A stretch of 64,000 nucleotides of DNA from Myxococcus landrumus (GTDB taxonomy: Bacteria > Myxococcota > Myxococcia > Myxococcales > Myxococcaceae). This document shows positions 15,945 to 64,000 of this stretch, piece after piece. The stretch covers positions 4,290,001-4,354,000 of the forward strand of contig NZ_CP071091.1 of NCBI RefSeq assembly GCF_017301635.1, read 5' to 3'. The position numbers and the translations under genes are program-made. The notes beneath the pieces were generated by a model. It was not told the origin of the DNA, searched no databases, and saw nothing but the letters and a program-made list of their open reading frames with translations. How positions within the stretch are numbered: the stretch's first letter is position 1; every line of letters starts with the position of its first letter.

Positions 15945-16152
15945 TGCCAGATTGGCGGTGGGAGAGCGGCGGACCGGAGGTCTTGAAGCGGTCCGACACG
16001 TTGGGAGTCATGGATGGCTTTGCGCTCGTCGAGACCTCCTCCGTGGCAGCCGGCTTCACCTCCGCTGGGACAATCTTGTCTGTTTCCGAGGTGTGCGAGC
16101 GGATGCTGTTCGCCTGAGACCGATTGCCACCACCGGGAATGCGAGTCGTCAC
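15937..16152 (-). CDS. N-terminal leader of the calpain-like protein (possibly frameshifted)
   Basis: A 71-residue frame starting at GTG (16150-16152) behind a perfect AAGGAGG (minus strand, 16159-16165, 6-base spacing), the best ribosome-binding site in the left half of the window. The peptide is polar and disordered (TTRIPGGGNRSQANS, ATEEVSTSAKPS, VSDRFKTSGPPLS), like the low-complexity leaders that precede catalytic domains in many myxobacterial proteins. It ends at TGA (15937-15939), overlapping the first codons of the catalytic frame. It is probably the true N-terminus of the protease, separated by a natural or sequencing frameshift. As a free-standing protein it would have no recognisable function. 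Confidence 0.6.
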   Translation of the reverse strand: MTTRIPGGGNRSQANSIRSHTSETDKIVPAEVKPAATEEVSTSAKPSMTPNVSDRFKTSGPPLSHRQSGIE

Positions 16153-16833
16153 AAGACCCCTCCTTGAGCGAGAGACTTCACGGACAGACAAAGTCTACCC
16201 GGGGTGGCTCCGGGCCGATGCCCAAGGCCGTCATCGCTCCGGCGGAGAGACTGGGGCGGCCCGGCATCTACGGGGAAACCACAGGTGGCTGCTTGCCTGG
16301 AAGGCCCTGGACAGAGGAGCGGGGGGCGACATCCGCACCAGGAAACACACCTCTGTCCAGTTCTTGGCCGGCAGGCTCGGCGCCGCTGCGGCGGGACCCC
16401 AAGTCACGGCTGGCTCGCCCCGAGTGAAACCGCTCACGCCCGAGTGCCCTGCCATTCCCGCAGCTCCCGCAATCACCTCAAGAATCCCACATGCTGAGAT
16501 TCTAGAACGTGGCCATTTTTGGCGTATCCCTGGGATAGTGAGATTCTAGGGGGAGCATGTCCGACATCTTTGACGCTCCCATCGGCTCTTCAGACAGACT
16601 GTGTCCCGTATCGCAGCGAGACTCCTGCATACCTGGATACAACTGTTAGCATGTATCACTGATGGTGTTGTTCCCAGGGTGCCGTGGCAAGGGCGTCAGC
16701 CGTCCATGTCAGGGTGGCTTGATACATCGCCGGGTCCCCATCCATCCCCGTGTCGTCGCGCAGACGTTGAGTCGCGCGGCAGGTGCTCGCGCCCCAGGCC
16801 CCTCGAGGCCGAGGTCTGGCGCTTGGAGTTTTC
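16153..16833. promoter_or_regulatory. Intergenic region with candidate NRPS control sites
   Basis: About 680 bases between the divergent calpain leader and the NRPS, with no convincing gene. The stretch 16495-16549 is locally AT-richer: the 11-mer TGAGATTCTAG occurs at 16495-16505 and again at 16539-16549 (44 bases apart), and between them lies a perfect palindrome TATCCCTGGGATA (16525-16537). The last in-frame stop before the NRPS is at 16768-16770. The arrangement suggests a regulator site for the synthetase; no promoter hexamers could be assigned with confidence. Confidence 0.5.
16825..16833 (+). promoter_or_regulatory. Ribosome-binding site of the NRPS
   Basis: GGAG at 16825-16828 lies 5 bases before the ATG at 16834. 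It decides this start over an in-frame GTG at 16783, which has no such site. Confidence 0.7.

Positions 16834-64000
<47,167 letters not shown>

Noticed and set aside
16231..16476. A small minus-strand frame in the region before the NRPS
   Set aside because: It has no ribosome site, its composition is typical of chance frames, and it has no recognisable sequence; treated as non-coding.

Overview
The window is high-GC DNA that reads like a myxobacterium (Myxococcota, Cystobacterineae such as Myxococcus, Corallococcus or Pyxidicoccus). The evidence is dense secreted lipoproteins, Cys-rich repeat proteins, GC-rich coding with strong third-position bias, and a giant nonribosomal peptide synthetase (NRPS). 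No rRNA, tRNA, CRISPR array, transposase or phage gene was recognised.

Left part (1-16,152): a set of mostly unrelated genes. A truncated sirtuin and a secreted protein run on the + strand. A deiminase lipoprotein runs on the - strand, divergent from a small unknown gene. Then come, all on the - strand, a flavin split-barrel protein, a large secreted protein ending in an ALK/LTK-like glycine-rich domain, and a run read as response regulator > histidine kinase > beta-lactamase-fold lipoprotein > NTF2-like protein. After these lie a Cys-rich repeat lipoprotein, a secreted nuclease, an alpha/beta hydrolase and a calpain-type protease whose leader and catalytic domain are in different frames. Several of these genes end in strong GC hairpins without a U tract. 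Nothing here is clearly a tailoring, resistance or MbtH gene for the NRPS.

Right part (16,834 to beyond 64,000): one uninterrupted + strand reading frame of at least 15,722 codons (about 1.7 MDa) encodes a complete NRPS line of 14 condensation-carrier modules, two epimerase domains and a C-terminal thioesterase that is still running at the window edge. Specificity pockets read by eye predict D-Ser, Gly, Gly, Phe, Gln, D-Gln, Val, unknown, Val, (module 10, no working A domain), Gln, Glu, Gln, unknown, followed by thioesterase release. The first module starts with a C domain, so an acyl or peptidyl starter is expected. Module 10 has lost about 325 codons of its adenylation domain in frame, leaving C-remnant A-T. 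Modules 2/3, 5/6 and 11/12/13 are tandem duplications, the last with an exact 3,177-base period and a visible recombination mosaic around the substrate pocket.

The about 680 bases before the NRPS hold no convincing gene. They contain a perfect palindrome flanked by an 11-base direct repeat, a candidate control site for the synthetase. The most notable items are the size of the single frame, the module with the deleted A domain, the pocket mosaic, and the split calpain gene.
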